Part shown: positions 51,332-62,897 of the stretch, piece after piece
Position numbering within the stretch: position 1 is the first letter of the stretch
Layout: every line of letters begins with the position of its first letter
NCBI RefSeq assembly: GCF_900112065.1
Contig: NZ_FOKE01000004.1
Span: forward strand, 558,001 to 622,000
Length of the DNA stretch: 64,000 nt
From: Cohnella sp. OV330
Lineage (GTDB): Bacteria > Bacillota > Bacilli > Paenibacillales > Paenibacillaceae
Direction of reading: 5' to 3'
Position numbers and translations under genes: made by a program
Notes under the pieces: model-generated
Seen by the model: only the letters and a program-made list of their open reading frames with translations
What the model was told of the DNA's origin: nothing
Database searches by the model: none

Positions 51332-51780
51332 GTTCTCCTCCGTTCAATTCTGTCTTGTTTCACCTCGGAAAAGCTTTGAATTAATAAAGCAAAAATAGAA
51401 ACGATCACTATGATAAGCTGGTTAAAATTAATTTGTTTCTTTGTATACCATTCTAGTAATAAAAATCCTCCAAGTATCATTAGCAATGAAGCTAGATTAC
51501 AAAGCATGACAACTAATAGTAATTTGTTTTTTTCTTCTCTGAATTTAATTTTTAGACGATCTTTGAATCTTTCTATGAGGTATTTATTCACGAAAACAGT
51601 TATGCAAATGAAAAATGCAAATCCCAATATACCGACTGTATATCGAAATATTGAGACATCTCCTTGAAGTACGGGAATTAAAAAGAAAAAGACTAAAAAA
51701 CCAAGCGCAGTTGTATACGATAATATTTTCATTATTGACGCTTCTTTCTCGATTGGTTGTGAAAACACTTTTTCATGCAT
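51328..51780 (-). CDS. Small multi-span membrane protein
   Basis: A 150-aa protein from ATG 51780, or 134 aa from ATG 51732; both have poor ribosome binding sites. Four hydrophobic segments are visible (about 20-40, 47-67, 87-110 and 118-138), with a Lys/Arg/Glu-rich loop IERFKDRLKIKFREEKNK between the second and third. No family recognised. It is the first gene of the AT-rich minus-strand group and overlaps the HAD gene by 4 bp. Confidence 0.7.
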   Translation of the reverse strand: MHEKVFSQPIEKEASIMKILSYTTALGFLVFFFLIPVLQGDVSIFRYTVGILGFAFFICITVFVNKYLIERFKDRLKIKFREEKNKLLLVVMLCNLASLLMILGGFLLLEWYTKKQINFNQLIIVIVSIFALLIQSFSEVKQDRIERRRT

Positions 51781-51920
51781 TCCTCAAATTTCCACTTTTG
51801 AAGTATTTCGTGAAGAGAATAACAATCCCTTCAAACTTAAAAAAATGGAGATTCAACGCCGTCGGCAAATTGAACTCGCATGCACGGCCCCGCCGGCTTC
51901 TTCCAACAGACGTCATTCTC

Positions 51921-52100
51921 AAAAACAGCTCAAAATTACGCTATTCTCTTACCTCGTCCATCGCCCGCTGCCCCGCATCATACGCGGCACTCAAAAATAG
52001 CTCAGAATTGCGCTATTCTTGTACTCACAGCCACCGGCCGCTCCCGCGCAACACATCTTGTGCTCATAATAGCGCAAAATTGCGCTATTTTCGTACCCAA
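51921..52100. repeat. Three tandem 72-bp repeats with 22-bp palindromic cores
   Basis: Related cores begin near 51921, 51993 and 52065, exactly 72 bases apart. The third copy is AATAGCGCAA-AA-TTGCGCTATT, a perfect palindrome with 10-base arms; the other two carry two to three changes. Spacers are GC-rich and not conserved. The gap 51781-52249 contains no other feature I can support. Confidence 0.85.
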
Positions 52101-52249
52101 GCTCCCACCACCACCAACCGCTTCCCACCGCTCGCGTGACCCCAGGTTGATCGAATCGATAGCGGAACGGCAAAAGAGCCGCCCCGTCATCTCGTGACTT
52201 TTGGGACAGCTCTATTCTCAATCATGATTATTTAGTTTTCCCATCTCAT

Positions 52250-53266
52250 TCAAAGCTCGACCATCGCCTTAATTACCTTCGATTCAGGCTTCAGCCATTC
52301 CTCGAACTGCCCGATCATGTCGTCGAGCGAAGCCCGATGCGTGATATAGCGGTTTACGTCAACGCTCCCGGCACGGATGACCTCAAGCACCCTTTCGAAG
52401 TCCTCCCTGGTCGCGTTGCGGCTGGCCATCAGCGTCAGCTCGCGCTTGTGGAACTCGGGATCGTGGAACTGAATATTGGCGCTGACCAATCCGACGTAAA
52501 CGAGCCTGCCTCCATGCGCGGCATATCCAAAAGCAGCGGCCATCGACTGCGCATTCCCCGTCGCGTCGAATACGACGCTGGGCAGCTCTCCGCCGTTTAC
52601 CTCTAGCAGGCTGCCGAGCGGATCCGCAAGCGCGCCTACGACTTCGTCGACGCCGGCCCATTCGCGGCAGAACGCAAGCCGGTCCTCATTGATGTCCATC
52701 GCGATGACTTTGGCGCCCCGCGCCTTCGCGAACGCCATGACGCCCAGCCCGATCGGGCCGCCGCCGATGACAAGCGCAGTTTCTCCCGCCGCGAGTCCCG
52801 ACCGGCGCACCGCATGCGCGCCGATGGCGAACGGCTCCAGCGTCGCGGTCTGGTCGAGCGTCAGATCGTTCGCCCCGATCAGATGCGAGACCGGAACCGA
52901 GATCCGCTCCCGCATGCCGCCGTCGATATGTACGCCGAGCACCTTCATATCCGTGCAGCAGTTCGTCTTGCCGCCGCGGCAGGCGATGCAGGTCCCGCAA
53001 TGCATATACGGAATGACGCTGACGCGATCGCCGATCCGAAGCCCTTCCTCGTTCGGACCGATCGCTTCGATGACGCCGGCCAGTTCGTGACCCAATATGC
53101 GCGGATAAGAAAAAAAGGGTTGTCTGCCTTTATATGCGTGCAGATCCGTCCCGCAGATGCCGATTCTCTTCAAGGCTACGATCGCGAAGCCGGGAGTAAG
53201 CACAGGCTCAGGCAAATCGTCTACAAACGCAAAACGTTCGACCTCCGCGCAGATGATGCCTTTCAT
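52250..53266 (-). CDS. Zinc-dependent medium-chain sugar/polyol dehydrogenase
   Basis: A 338-aa MDR-family dehydrogenase. ICGTDLHAYKG and ILGHELAGVIE carry the catalytic zinc ligands; CGTCIACRGGKTNCC holds the four cysteines of the structural zinc; GETALVIGGGPIGLGVMAFAK is the NAD(P) motif. Relatives oxidise L-threonine, L-idonate, sorbitol or 2-keto-3-deoxy sugar acids. It overlaps the aldo/keto reductase gene by 4 bp and is the last gene of the three-gene operon, fitting a later oxidation step in deoxysugar breakdown. Substrate is inferred. Confidence 0.88.
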   Translation of the reverse strand: MKGIICAEVERFAFVDDLPEPVLTPGFAIVALKRIGICGTDLHAYKGRQPFFSYPRILGHELAGVIEAIGPNEEGLRIGDRVSVIPYMHCGTCIACRGGKTNCCTDMKVLGVHIDGGMRERISVPVSHLIGANDLTLDQTATLEPFAIGAHAVRRSGLAAGETALVIGGGPIGLGVMAFAKARGAKVIAMDINEDRLAFCREWAGVDEVVGALADPLGSLLEVNGGELPSVVFDATGNAQSMAAAFGYAAHGGRLVYVGLVSANIQFHDPEFHKRELTLMASRNATREDFERVLEVIRAGSVDVNRYITHRASLDDMIGQFEEWLKPESKVIKAMVEL

Positions 53267-54228
53267 GACTTGTCGCCCCCGATCCCCAAGTTGTACTCAT
53301 CGCGACCGCTGACCCATGTCCGATTATGCACAGGCTGAAGGATCGCGAGCACGTCGGCCAGCAGTTCTTCGTCGATCGGCTCCTCCGTCCATGCTGCGTT
53401 TTTCTGAATGTTGGCCGGATTGGCCGTGCTGACGAGCGTCGTCGGAATTCGGTCGTTCGACGTGGAAAATTGGATCGCCAGCTTGGCGATATCCGCTCCC
53501 TGCGACTCGCAATATCGCGCGGCATCAAGACAAGCAGCCTTCAACTCCGGCGAAGCCGGATGCCAGTCCGGCGTGCCGCGCGTACCGAGCAGTCCCATGG
53601 AAAGCGGCGAAGCGTTGACCAATCCTACGCGGCTGGCTTCGAGCATGGGCAGCAAACCCAGTAGACTCGTATCGTTCAGCGAATAATGACAGTAAGAGAT
53701 GATACAATCGACATCGACGCGCGGTATGAAGGTTTCGAATAACTGCAAAGGAAGACCGCAGATGCCGCCGAACCTGATCTTGCCGAGCTCTTTCAGCCGC
53801 TGCAGCGCCGGTATCGCTTCGTTCATAATGACGTCTGCCGGCACGAACTCGATATCGTGCAAATACAAAATATCGATCTCGTCCACGTTCAGCCGCGCAA
53901 GACTTTCGTCTACGCTCGCGACGATCCGCTCATGCGAGAAATCGAACGCATCCGCTCCGTAGCGGCCCGCTTTCGTCGACAGCACGTACTTGTCGCGCGG
54001 AATATCCTTCAGCGCTTTGCCCAGAACGGTCTCCGCCTTGGTCAAGCCGTAATAGGGCGAGACGTCGATATAATTGATCCCTGCATCGACCGCCGCATGC
54101 ACCGTCCGGATGCTCTCTCCCTCGTCGGTATCTCGGAATACGGACCCGAGCGAAGAAGCGCCGAAGCTCAATACGGAGACGTCCAGGCCTGTTTTCCCCA
54201 ATTGACGATATTTCATATTGCCATTCAC
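53263..54228 (-). CDS. Aldo/keto reductase (L-fucose/D-threo-aldose dehydrogenase-like)
   Basis: A 321-aa TIM-barrel oxidoreductase. The catalytic tetrad is visible as Asp and Tyr in YIDVSPYYG, Lys in LSTKAGRYG and His in ILYLHDIEFV. The fold and the SPYYGLTKAETVLG motif match L-galactose/L-fucose dehydrogenases that oxidise the free sugar to a lactone with NAD(P). GTG 54228 or ATG 54216 may be the start. It lies between the lactonase gene (29-bp gap) and the zinc dehydrogenase (4-bp overlap), the expected order for oxidative L-fucose or L-galactose catabolism. Confidence 0.88.
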   Translation of the reverse strand: MNGNMKYRQLGKTGLDVSVLSFGASSLGSVFRDTDEGESIRTVHAAVDAGINYIDVSPYYGLTKAETVLGKALKDIPRDKYVLSTKAGRYGADAFDFSHERIVASVDESLARLNVDEIDILYLHDIEFVPADVIMNEAIPALQRLKELGKIRFGGICGLPLQLFETFIPRVDVDCIISYCHYSLNDTSLLGLLPMLEASRVGLVNASPLSMGLLGTRGTPDWHPASPELKAACLDAARYCESQGADIAKLAIQFSTSNDRIPTTLVSTANPANIQKNAAWTEEPIDEELLADVLAILQPVHNRTWVSGRDEYNLGIGGDKS

Positions 54229-54257
54229 CCCGTTGTCAAAAATCGCTTACCCCCGAA

Positions 54258-55088
54258 TCAAAGCCGGTAAAAGGTCTTGGCATTCAATCCGAACAGCTTC
54301 TCCCGCTCCGCGTCTCCCCATGTGTCCGGCTGCGCGCGCTCCAAAACCTCGACCACCTCGTCGTAACCGGCCGCCAGCAAGCAGACGGGCCAATCGCTGC
54401 CGAACATCACTCTGTCCGGTCCAAAGCAAGCCAGTACATGACGCACGTAGGGGATAAATTGTTCCGCCTTCCAATGCTCGTGATCCGCTTCGGTGACCAT
54501 GCCCGACAGCTTGCAGTATAAGTTCGGGTACTCAGCCAGCTGCTCGATCTGGCTCGCCCATGGCGCCATCAAACCTTCGGCGATGCGCGGTTTGGCGATA
54601 TGATCGATCACGCCGTGCAGGCCCGGCACCTGCTTCACGAGTTCGATCAGCGGATCGAGCTGATCGCACTTCACGAGCAGGTCGACGGCGGCGCCTCGTT
54701 CCGCGTAGCTCCGCAGCGCCTCGACATATGATGGGGCGAGAATCGCGCCGGCGTCTGGCATGTCCTGGATCATGATGCGGAAGCCGACGAACTTCGGATG
54801 CCGGGCGAATCTTTCGTAGTGGGCGGCATGCCGGTCATCCGTCAAATCCAGAAACCCGACGACGCCAAAGATCGACTCGTCTCCATCGGCGAGCGACAAA
54901 AGGAAATCCGTCTCCTCCGGCGTCGGCGCCGCTTGAACGACAATGGTTCCGTCCAGCCGGTGCGCATCCAAATGAGGCTTAAGATCGGATGGTAAAAAGT
55001 CTTTATGCAAAACCGGAATTTCCGGCGTGAGCCAGCCATAATCTCCACGATCGATCTTCCAGTAATGTTGATGCGCATCGATTCTCAT
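54258..55088 (-). CDS. L-fuconolactonase-like amidohydrolase (PF04909)
   Basis: A 276-aa TIM-barrel hydrolase. ATG 55088 follows GGGAG and opens with RIDAHQHYWKIDRGDYGWLT, the hallmark of L-fucono-1,5-lactonases and related COG3618 sugar lactonases. Later metal/active-site motifs are VIDHIAKPRI and VMFGSDWPVCLLAAGYDEV. It hydrolyses the lactone made by the aldo/keto reductase to the sugar acid. It is the first gene of the operon and divergent from the AraC at 55234. A dedicated sugar-acid dehydratase is not present in the operon. Confidence 0.88.
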   Translation of the reverse strand: MRIDAHQHYWKIDRGDYGWLTPEIPVLHKDFLPSDLKPHLDAHRLDGTIVVQAAPTPEETDFLLSLADGDESIFGVVGFLDLTDDRHAAHYERFARHPKFVGFRIMIQDMPDAGAILAPSYVEALRSYAERGAAVDLLVKCDQLDPLIELVKQVPGLHGVIDHIAKPRIAEGLMAPWASQIEQLAEYPNLYCKLSGMVTEADHEHWKAEQFIPYVRHVLACFGPDRVMFGSDWPVCLLAAGYDEVVEVLERAQPDTWGDAEREKLFGLNAKTFYRL

Positions 55089-55132
55089 CCGGTATCTCCC
55101 TTTCACAGAGGTGTTGTAACCGTTCTCCATCT

Positions 55133-55181
55133 ATTCTAGCATGCGAATTCAAATGTAAAATTGCGTCCGCTTGCAATTTTA
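55133..55181. promoter_or_regulatory. Operator dyad and -10 element in the fuconolactonase/AraC divergent region
   Basis: TAAAATTGC (55156-55164) and GCAATTTTA (55173-55181) are perfect 9-base arms around 8 bases. On the minus strand an extended -10 TGCTAGAAT lies at 55141-55133, with the dyad just upstream where an AraC activator would bind. Confidence 0.5.
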
Positions 55182-55233
55182 TATCCTTTTTTGATATTTT
55201 GAAAAGAAATCGACGATCGCAGGTGCAGACCGT

Positions 55234-56103
55234 ATGAAGCCTATTTTCAAACCGTTTACCGTCGCGCCGTCCTTTCCCTTCTCGTTCGTCTACAGGGACA
55301 CCAAAACGGAGCAGCGCGAGCTCCCCGACCATTTGCACGACTGGTACGAGATGGTTTACGTTCACGGCGGCAAAGGGACGTTTTTTATCGATCGCACTTT
55401 TTATGACATGCAGGCGGGCAGCTTGTACCTGATTCCGGCCAACACGATCCATCGCGCCTTCCCGGACGCGGAAGATCCGGTCACGTCCACCGCCTTGTTT
55501 TTTAATCCTGCGTTGGTGCAGGCGCCGTCGTATGGAGAGCCGTTCTCTTATATGCAGTGCTTTGATTGGAGCCGGCAGCACCGGAGGCATGAATTGAAAT
55601 GCAGCTTTGCCTTGCGGGAAGAGTTCGAGCGCTGCCTGCAGGAAATTGACGAAGAACTGCGGGGTTCGGAGATCGGGGGACGGCATGCCGTTTCCTTGCT
55701 GGTTCAGCGGATCCTGCTGTCCGTCCATCGGGAGCTCGGGGTTGCCGGAGGAGGCGAAACCAACAAACCGCCTGCGATCGGGCCGCTTTGGATGCGAGAC
55801 ACGCTGCTATACATTGATGAGCATTTCTCTAAAGAGATCGGACTTCGTGAGCTGAGCAAGCGGGCATCCGTCAGTCCGGCGCACTTCAGCCGGGTGTTCA
55901 AGCAAATGACCGGCATGAACGTCACCGGCTTTATCGCCGCGAAACGCATCGTCAAAGCGAAAGAGATGCTGATCTGGACGGATCAGAATGTCGCGCAGAT
56001 CGCCGCCGCATGCGGCTTCGATAGTCTGCCCCACTTCCATCGGCTGTTCAAGCGGATCGCAGGCGGGACGCCTGCAACCTACCGGCGAGGGCCTTCGAGA
56101 TGA
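55234..56103 (+). CDS. AraC family transcriptional regulator of the fucose-type operon
   Basis: A 289-aa regulator. The N-terminal cupin (about 25-105: HDWYEMVYVHGGKGTFFID, AGSLYLIPANTIHRAFPD) is followed by a C-terminal AraC domain (about 185-287: GLRELSKRASVSPAHFSRVF, NVAQIAAACGFDSLPHFHRL). It is divergent from the lactonase operon with 145 bp between starts, containing the perfect dyad at 55156-55181. A terminator follows 23 bases after the stop. Likely ligand is a sugar or lactone; not determinable from sequence. Confidence 0.9.
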   Translation: MKPIFKPFTVAPSFPFSFVYRDTKTEQRELPDHLHDWYEMVYVHGGKGTFFIDRTFYDMQAGSLYLIPANTIHRAFPDAEDPVTSTALFFNPALVQAPSYGEPFSYMQCFDWSRQHRRHELKCSFALREEFERCLQEIDEELRGSEIGGRHAVSLLVQRILLSVHRELGVAGGGETNKPPAIGPLWMRDTLLYIDEHFSKEIGLRELSKRASVSPAHFSRVFKQMTGMNVTGFIAAKRIVKAKEMLIWTDQNVAQIAAACGFDSLPHFHRLFKRIAGGTPATYRRGPSR

Positions 56104-56126
56104 GAGCGAACGATGCAATGCAAAAA

Positions 56127-56164
56127 GAACAGTCCCGGATATGGCGTTCAGTCCCGGACTGTTC
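56127..56164. terminator. Rho-independent terminator between AraC and GH2 genes
   Basis: GAACAGTCC and GGACTGTTC pair (plus further G-C pairs) around a 14-base loop. AAAAA lies on the left and TTTTA follows on the right, so both convergent genes can use it. Confidence 0.75.
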
Positions 56165-56170
56165 GATGTT

Positions 56171-60878
<4,708 letters not shown>

Positions 60879-60884
60879 GCCGTC

Positions 60885-62201
60885 TCAACCCTTTCCGTAC
60901 TTCTCGATCGCGCGGGACAACTCGGGATGGGTCGTCGCGTACGTCTCGAGCGCGATGCCGGCCGCGGCCGCTTCCCAACCCTGGCGCATGCTCGCGAAAC
61001 CGGCGGCTGGGCCGTCCGGATGAGCGAGCATGCCGCCGCCCGCGAGGTGCATCACGTCTACGCTTCGGATGGCCTCGTACGTCGGCGGAGCCGAGCCCGC
61101 CCACTGCGCCGAAGAGACGACCGGCACCGTCTCGTAGCCGCCGAACAGCGGGCGCGCGCACGCTTGAATCGAGCGCACGACGGATTCGTTGCTCTCGTAG
61201 AACTTGCTGTTCAGCCCGTTCACGTGAAGGTGGTCCGCTCCCGCCAGCCGGCACAGCTTCTGGAAGGCCGTAAATTCCATGCCGAGCCCCGGACTGCGGG
61301 TGAGCATGCCCCATTGATTGCGGTGCGCGTGGATCGGCACCTCGCTGTAGCCGTTCAGGTGCGCGAGTCCCGCGAAGCCGATGCTCATGACGCTCGCCAT
61401 GACGCAGTTGCCGCCCGCTTCGACGACGGCGTCGTGATGGCGGCGCATCTCGTCGATGTCTCCGGTAATGTTGAACGCGTACATCGTCTTCTTGCCCGTG
61501 ACGTCCGCCGCCCGCTCGATCGCGTTCATGACCGCCCTTACTTTCTGGTCCAGGGGCAGGTACGGCGGGTTGGCGTTCAGCTCGTCGTCCTTGATAAAAT
61601 CGAGCCCGGCGACGGCCAGTTCGTAGACGAGACTGCCCAGGTCTTTGGCCGACAAACCGACGCTGGGCTTGACGATCGAGCCGAGGATGGGCCGCCCGTA
61701 CACGCCGGTCAGCCTGCGGGTGCCGGAGAGACCGAACTTCGGCCCCGGGTACCGCCGGGCGAAGGCGTCGGGCAGCTCGATATCGAGCAGCCGCAAGCCG
61801 GATAGCTCCTGCAGCTCGAACAGGTTGCCCGCGATCGCGCTCATCAGGTTCGGAATCGAGGGACCGAAGTTGACGATCGGATACGATACGGTAATCTTGC
61901 CCCGCCTGTAGCGACCGTCATGGCCGAGAGGAGGCTTCGCTCCGGGAAGCAGCGGTGCCGAAGCCTCCTCCATCGGGACGATCTGCTCGATCCGCGCGCC
62001 GTGGCGCTCCTTCAGCGTCGCCGTCTCCCCCGGGACGGCCGTGAACGTCCCGGTCGATTGCTCGCCCGCGATCACCTCTGCCGCTCGCGCGAGCGTCCAT
62101 GGCGTCTCGACGAAGTATTCCGCGACGACCCGCTCCGTGCCGCCGGCCGAAGCCCCCGACTCCGAAGCGCCTGCCGGCATCCCGTTCCAGACGCCGCTCA
62201 T
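60885..62201 (-). CDS. RuBisCO-like protein (form IV; OiaX/OiaT-related)
   Basis: A 438-aa RuBisCO large-subunit homologue. The N-terminal domain covers about 20-150 and the TIM barrel 160-430. Landmarks: K178 in SIVKPSVGLS, the metal site K204-D205-D206-E207 in FIKDDEL, H291/H293-R294 in IHAHRNQWG, a loop-6-like lysine K333 in GLNSKFYES, S363/S364 and G388-G390 in LAGGGMLAHPDGP. The carbamylated-Lys set is intact, while the second Lys of KPK is replaced, so CO2 fixation is unlikely. Such proteins decarboxylate or cleave 3-oxo-isoapionate 4-phosphate, or act in methionine salvage. The kinase next to it favours the acid-sugar role. Overlaps the racemase homologue by 4 bp. Confidence 0.93.
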   Translation of the reverse strand: MSGVWNGMPAGASESGASAGGTERVVAEYFVETPWTLARAAEVIAGEQSTGTFTAVPGETATLKERHGARIEQIVPMEEASAPLLPGAKPPLGHDGRYRRGKITVSYPIVNFGPSIPNLMSAIAGNLFELQELSGLRLLDIELPDAFARRYPGPKFGLSGTRRLTGVYGRPILGSIVKPSVGLSAKDLGSLVYELAVAGLDFIKDDELNANPPYLPLDQKVRAVMNAIERAADVTGKKTMYAFNITGDIDEMRRHHDAVVEAGGNCVMASVMSIGFAGLAHLNGYSEVPIHAHRNQWGMLTRSPGLGMEFTAFQKLCRLAGADHLHVNGLNSKFYESNESVVRSIQACARPLFGGYETVPVVSSAQWAGSAPPTYEAIRSVDVMHLAGGGMLAHPDGPAAGFASMRQGWEAAAAGIALETYATTHPELSRAIEKYGKG

Positions 62202-62881
62202 CGCGAAGCCTCCTCCGCGCGAGCGAGCCGCTCCAGCACCTCGCGCACTTGCTCGACGCCGAGGCGCGGGCTCGACAGCACCGGCTTGCCCGTCGCTTCG
62301 GCCAGCTTTTTCTCCATGCGCGCCATCGAACCTTGCGCGAGCACGATCGCGTCCGCATCGCCGGCCACCCGCTGCGCCGTCTCCAGAATGAGCCGGTCGT
62401 GCTCCTCCGGACTCCCGCCGTTCAGCGCCTCGAACGCGCCCGCGGCCAGCCCGTTCACCAGAGTGACGGCGCGCCCCGCCACCGCTGCCTCCTTCTCGAT
62501 TAGCCTCATCGTCGGCTCGAGCGTCGAAGGAAGCGTCGCCAATACCGCGATCCGGTCATAGTTCGCCGCCGCCTTCGCCGCCATCGCCTCGTCGATCTTG
62601 ACGATCGGCACGCCGATCAGCTTGCGCGCGTCGTCCGCCGCTTCGCCGACGGACGAGCATGTATTCAGAATGACGTCGGCCCCGAGCTCTTCGCCGTTGT
62701 GAAAGTATTGTACGAGCCTTCTAGCGACGCCCGGCGGCACATGCCCTGCCTTCACCACGTCGCCGATCAGGCTGTCGTCGATGATATTGACCAGCCGGAC
62801 GTCCGGCAGCAGCTCCTGGAATACCTTCTTCAGCGGGTCGGCCAACCCTTGTCCCGTGTATACGGCAACGACCGTTTTCAT
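62198..62881 (-). CDS. Asp/Glu/hydantoin racemase superfamily protein with a single active-site Cys
   Basis: A 227-aa protein. The first catalytic cysteine is C75 in VILNTCSSVGEA, but the second, normally in an L-x-C-x-G-M context, is replaced: residues 178-187 read AIVLAQGSMA with Q183 at the Cys position. Two-base racemisation therefore seems unlikely; single-Cys relatives act as decarboxylases or isomerases. GAGGGAGG precedes ATG 62881. It overlaps the RuBisCO-like gene by 4 bp, so both probably act in the same pathway on a branched or 2-carboxy acid sugar. Exact reaction unknown. Confidence 0.88.
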   Translation of the reverse strand: MKTVVAVYTGQGLADPLKKVFQELLPDVRLVNIIDDSLIGDVVKAGHVPPGVARRLVQYFHNGEELGADVILNTCSSVGEAADDARKLIGVPIVKIDEAMAAKAAANYDRIAVLATLPSTLEPTMRLIEKEAAVAGRAVTLVNGLAAGAFEALNGGSPEEHDRLILETAQRVAGDADAIVLAQGSMARMEKKLAEATGKPVLSSPRLGVEQVREVLERLARAEEASR

Positions 62882-62897
62882 CGTCCGAGCCCCTCCC

